Shown piece by piece: positions 61,535 to 64,000 of a stretch of DNA of 64,000 nucleotides. Below the pieces are notes generated by a model. It saw nothing but the letters and a program-made list of their open reading frames with translations. It had not been told where the DNA came from and made no database searches. This stretch comes from JAAELZ01 sp965223465. GTDB lineage: Bacteria > Pseudomonadota > Gammaproteobacteria > Arenicellales > Poriferihabitantaceae. The DNA lies in NCBI GenBank assembly GCA_965223465.1, contig OZ245025.1, positions 2,232,001-2,296,000 on the forward strand, in the 5' to 3' direction. How positions within the stretch are numbered: position 1 is the stretch's first letter; each line of letters begins with the position of its first letter. Both the position numbers and the translations under genes were made by a program.

Positions 61535-63187
61535 ATGTCAGCAAAAGAAGTAAAGTTTGGTGATAGTGCACGTCAGCGTATGCTCGCCGGCGTCAACATA
61601 TTAGCAGACGCAGTAAAAGTGACTTTGGGCCCGAAAGGCCGCAATGTGGTATTGGACAAATCATTTGGCGCACCGACGATCACCAAAGATGGTGTATCAG
61701 TAGCAAAAGAAATCGAGCTTGAAAACAAGTTTGAAAATATGGGCGCACAAATGGTGAAAGAAGTGGCTTCCAAAACATCTGATATTGCAGGTGATGGTAC
61801 CACCACAGCCACAGTATTGGCGCAAGCGATGGTTCACGAAGGTATGAAGGCAGTTGCGGCCGGTATGAATCCAATGGATCTTAAACGCGGTATTGATAAG
61901 TCAGTGCGCTCAGTGACCGACGCCCTGGCTGAAATTTCGCGCCCGTGTGCTGATCATACCGAGGTTGCCCAGGTTGGCACCGTGTCTGCCAATGGTGATA
62001 ACAATGTCGGTGACATCATTGCCCAGGCGATGGAAAAAGTAGGTAAAGAAGGCGTCATCACGGTTGAAGAAGGATCTGCTTTGGATAATGAACTAGATGT
62101 GGTCGAAGGTATGCAGTTTGATCGTGGCTATCTTTCTCCTTATTTTGTCAATGATCAAGATAGCATGAGCGTTGATCTGGAAGATCCGCTTATTCTGATT
62201 TACGATAAAAAAATCTCCAACATCCGCGATATGCTACCCATTTTGGAAGCAGTTGCTAAGACCAGCAAACCACTGGTTATTATCGCTGAAGACGTGGAAG
62301 GCGAAGCACTGGCAACGCTGGTGGTTAATAATATGCGTGGTATCGTAAAAGTTGCCGCGGTAAAAGCACCTGGATTTGGTGATCGCCGAAAAGCCATGCT
62401 CGAAGACATTGCCATCCTCACCGGTGGCCAGGTCATCAGCGAAGAAGTGGGCATGAGCTTGGAAACCGCTACGCTGGAAAATCTGGGCAGCGCTAAGCGC
62501 ATTCAAATGACCAAAGAGAACACCACCGTGATCGATGGTGCGGGTGAAGCGGCCAATATCGAAAGCCGTGTGGGCCAGATTCGTGCACAAATTGAAGAAG
62601 CTACCTCTGACTATGACAAAGAGAAAATGCAGGAACGCGTTGCCAAATTGGCGGGCGGGGTTGCGGTCATTAAAGTGGGTGCCGCGACTGAAGTTGAGAT
62701 GAAAGAAAAGAAGGCGCGCGTTGAAGATGCGCTTCACGCCACACGTGCAGCGGTTGAAGAAGGCGTTGTACCGGGCGGTGGTTCGGCACTGGTACGCACT
62801 ATTGTTGCCTTGAAGGACGTTAAAGGTGAAAACGACGACCAGAACGTGGGTGTGAATATCGTGCGTCGTGCGATCGAAGAGCCACTTCGTCAAATCGTCA
62901 GTAACGCCGGTGAAGATGCTTCTGTTATTCTCAATGAGGTGAAAAATAACAAGGGCAACTACGGTTACAACAGCGCCACCGGCGAATATGGCGACATGAT
63001 TGAAATGGGTATACTTGACCCAACCAAGGTCACTCGCGCCGCGCTGCAAAATGCAGCCTCAATTGCCGGATTGCTGATCACAACCGAAGCAATGGTTGCT
63101 GAGGTTCCACAAGAAGCTGCACCTGCTATGCCGGATATGGGTGGCATGGGCGGCGGTGGTATGGGTGGCATGGGCGGTATGATGTAA
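61535..63187 (+). CDS. groEL: Chaperonin GroEL
   Basis: ATP-driven folding chamber subunit. 550 residues. ATP site GPKGRNVVLDKSFGAPTIT and DIAGDGTTTATVLAQA. The GGM tail (MGGMGGGGMGGMGGMM) is of the usual type. LYDKK- and apical segments are standard. Ends 28 bp before a strong terminator. Confidence 0.98.
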   Translation: MSAKEVKFGDSARQRMLAGVNILADAVKVTLGPKGRNVVLDKSFGAPTITKDGVSVAKEIELENKFENMGAQMVKEVASKTSDIAGDGTTTATVLAQAMVHEGMKAVAAGMNPMDLKRGIDKSVRSVTDALAEISRPCADHTEVAQVGTVSANGDNNVGDIIAQAMEKVGKEGVITVEEGSALDNELDVVEGMQFDRGYLSPYFVNDQDSMSVDLEDPLILIYDKKISNIRDMLPILEAVAKTSKPLVIIAEDVEGEALATLVVNNMRGIVKVAAVKAPGFGDRRKAMLEDIAILTGGQVISEEVGMSLETATLENLGSAKRIQMTKENTTVIDGAGEAANIESRVGQIRAQIEEATSDYDKEKMQERVAKLAGGVAVIKVGAATEVEMKEKKARVEDALHATRAAVEEGVVPGGGSALVRTIVALKDVKGENDDQNVGVNIVRRAIEEPLRQIVSNAGEDASVILNEVKNNKGNYGYNSATGEYGDMIEMGILDPTKVTRAALQNAASIAGLLITTEAMVAEVPQEAAPAMPDMGGMGGGGMGGMGGMM

Positions 63188-63215
63188 CCCTCCCCCTTTA
63201 ACGCTGTAAACAAAG

Positions 63216-63246
63216 CCCTCGACTATACGATAGTCGGGGGTTTTTT
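63216..63246 (+). terminator. groESL Rho-independent terminator
   Basis: 11-bp stem CCCTCGACTAT/ATAGTCGGGGG (one T-G pair) with a 3-nt loop, followed by TTTTTT. Confidence 0.93.
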
Positions 63247-63388
63247 ATTAATAAACGGTATATTATTGCCGATAATGATTGATATCACTATATAACATAT
63301 GCTACCTTGTTGGGCTTAGGCAAATTAGTATCAATGAACACGCTTGGAAACCACTATAGCCGCTACATAAACCGCCCTATACATCAAT

Positions 63389-64000
63389 ATGAAATTAGTG
63401 ATTACACTATTTTGTTTGTTATTTCTGCCAGTGCAGAGTACCTGGGCTGCCTGTGGCAACGATGAGGCGTGTTTGCACAATGTTATTCGTGATGCGTTGA
63501 GTTTTGGTCAGACTTTGACAAATTTGGGGCCCAATTTAAATCAGGCTTACGATTTTGGATTGCAAAACCGGCCCGCCAATCCCCTACCACCATTAAACAA
63601 TTCGAATAACTTACGCAGCTCAGCGGCGAGTCACGCAAGACAATGTACATTTAGTCATAGTGGTATCAGTGGGGTGGGAGAAAACCTGTTTGTTGGCACT
63701 GGCAACGCCTGGACATTAATAAACGCGATTAATAGTTGGGCAGATGAGGCGAGATATTTATCTTACCCAAAGAATGCTGCGTCTGTCAGCTGCGCAGCTG
63801 GCAAAGTTTGCGGACACTATACGCAAATGATCTGGGAAACCACTACCAATGTTGGCTGCGCTGTGCAATATTGCGCGCATGGGATTAGCGGATTTAGCAA
63901 CACACCTTCAACTAACATCGTGTGTCAATATAGCCTCCCGGGTAACTACGTCAACCACATCGGTGGCCCCATTTTGGCCCCCTATGCAGGTTTGGGTGTT
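63389..64000 (+). CDS. Secreted CAP-domain (SCP/PR-1-like) protein, partial
   Basis: Extracellular protein of the cysteine-rich secretory/PR-1 superfamily; function in bacteria unclear. 204 codons are open up to the window end without a stop. Signal peptide LVITLFCLLFLPVQSTWA then mature ACGNDEACLHN. CAP hallmarks: LRSSAASHARQCTFSHSG, GVGENLF, GHYTQMIWETTTNVGCAVQY with the conserved His and Glu. At least eight Cys suggest disulfides. ATG at 63389 begins the signal peptide; no strong ribosome-binding site. Follows the groEL terminator, so it has its own promoter. Confidence 0.88.
   Translation, partial: MKLVITLFCLLFLPVQSTWAACGNDEACLHNVIRDALSFGQTLTNLGPNLNQAYDFGLQNRPANPLPPLNNSNNLRSSAASHARQCTFSHSGISGVGENLFVGTGNAWTLINAINSWADEARYLSYPKNAASVSCAAGKVCGHYTQMIWETTTNVGCAVQYCAHGISGFSNTPSTNIVCQYSLPGNYVNHIGGPILAPYAGLGV

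Overview
The window looks like the chromosome of an aerobic, heterotrophic, probably marine gammaproteobacterium. The support is the gene set and order: a tRNA-Pro/Arg/His/Leu cluster followed by tig-clpP-clpX, a 6S RNA directly upstream of the 5-formyl-THF cyclo-ligase gene, tRNA(CAU) beside rpoD, and fxsA-groES-groEL with a perfect CIRCE operator. I cannot name the genus. There are no phages, insertion sequences or CRISPR arrays. Both ends cut genes: an HMG-CoA lyase gene at the left and a CAP-domain protein gene at the right.

Left part (1-18.3 kb): catabolism and uptake. A minus-strand leucine/isovalerate operon (isovaleryl-CoA dehydrogenase, thiolase, both methylcrotonyl-CoA carboxylase subunits, HMG-CoA lyase) lies behind a palindromic LiuR-like operator. 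Facing it is an Aap-type general amino-acid ABC transporter (aapJQMP). After a small DsrE-like periplasmic gene comes the homoprotocatechuate meta-cleavage pathway: hpaEDFHI on minus, with hpaG and the MarR-type regulator hpaR divergent on plus. An AT-rich dyad-containing region separates them.

Middle (18.3-35.4 kb): from 29.8 down to 19.3 kb runs a ten-gene minus-strand cluster in which nearly every product carries an export signal. It encodes two proteins built of 36- and 35-residue curlin-like repeats, a CsgG-like lipoprotein fused to peptidoglycan-binding-like and DUF4384-like parts, an OmpA-family protein, a DUF2807 protein, a Sel1/coiled-coil/caspase protein with an intact His-Cys dyad, an autotransporter barrel and small secreted proteins. 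I read it as a curli-like (type VIII-like) surface-fibre locus with an exported caspase; it is the best candidate for an undescribed system. A CRP-like box precedes it and a hairpin splits the two repeat genes. On the other side is a 2-oxoacid:ferredoxin oxidoreductase operon (porGAB) with a GltD-like/ferredoxin fusion.

Right part (35.9-64 kb): housekeeping genes. These are tRNA(CAU), rpoD with a lysine-rich histone-H1-like N-terminal tail, hisG, a LysM lipoprotein, a radical SAM protein, hrpA, a periplasmic cyclophilin, 6S RNA, moaA, a rhodanese, an ABC-2 exporter, a deoxyinosine glycosylase, clpX, clpP, tig, four tRNA genes, ppk2, a TlpA-like thioredoxin, dsbD with a duplicated N-terminal domain, a yqcC-like gene, fxsA and groESL. 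The tRNA-Arg(UCU) gene is interrupted in its anticodon by a 309-nt group I intron, the second highlight of the window.
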